5,781 bases of DNA from assembly GCA_964569225.1 (NCBI GenBank), contig CAZMTU010000132.1, forward strand, positions 1-5,781. The letters run 5' to 3'. A program made the position numbers and the translations under genes. The notes beneath the pieces are model-generated. The model was given only the letters and a program-made list of their open reading frames with translations. It did not search any database and was not told the origin of the DNA. The stretch comes from CAKSQF01 sp964569225. GTDB lineage: Bacteria; Bacillota; Clostridia; Oscillospirales; CAG-272. Positions 5,746-5,781 of the stretch are shown one piece after another (position 1 is the first letter of the stretch; every line of letters begins with the position of its first letter).

Positions 5746-5781
5746 ACATTTCAGGGGCGTTTTTCATGCCGCAGTTCAATT

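Overview
The window looks like a decaying piece of an integrative and conjugative element (ICE) from a Gram-positive anaerobe of the Clostridia (Lachnospiraceae/Oscillospiraceae-like). This rests on strong AGGAGG-type ribosome binding sites, a TTG start, intermediate G+C, and a gene order (VirB4 ATPase, membrane-anchored M23 peptidase, small membrane protein, ParA/TadZ-like protein, HTH protein) typical of conjugation modules in such elements. These family calls come from recognising protein motifs by eye; no database search was run.

Layout, all on the + strand up to 4977. Positions 1-698 hold the 3' part of a phosphoadenosine-phosphosulfate (PAPS) reductase-family gene, cut by an in-frame stop at 108-110. 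It overlaps the TTG start of a virB4-type conjugation ATPase (695-2520), which is split by a one-base loss in a T run near 1724-1728. A strong terminator (2525-2560) follows. A second group then runs: M23 metallopeptidase with one membrane segment (2583-3356), a 58-residue membrane protein (3360-3536), a receiver-like plus degenerate P-loop protein (3493-4458), and a winged-helix DNA-binding protein (4471-4977) whose last codons contain a terminator.

From 4978 the character changes. There is a spacer under about 20% G+C, then a minus-strand remnant of an IS3-family transposase orfA (5082-5345). After that come two long hairpins (5478-5507 and 5710-5745) with weakly supported minus-strand reading frames between and beyond them. 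The second hairpin has a U tract on the minus strand, so a minus-strand gene may end near the right edge.

Working together: VirB4 would power a type IV secretion channel, the M23 protein would locally open peptidoglycan, and the ParA-like and HTH proteins may serve positioning and regulation. Several lesions (nonsense codon, frameshift, missing catalytic His in the M23 domain, truncated IS) suggest the element is no longer transfer-competent, unless some are sequencing errors. I saw no CRISPR array, tRNA or rRNA, and no clearly new defence or mobile system.
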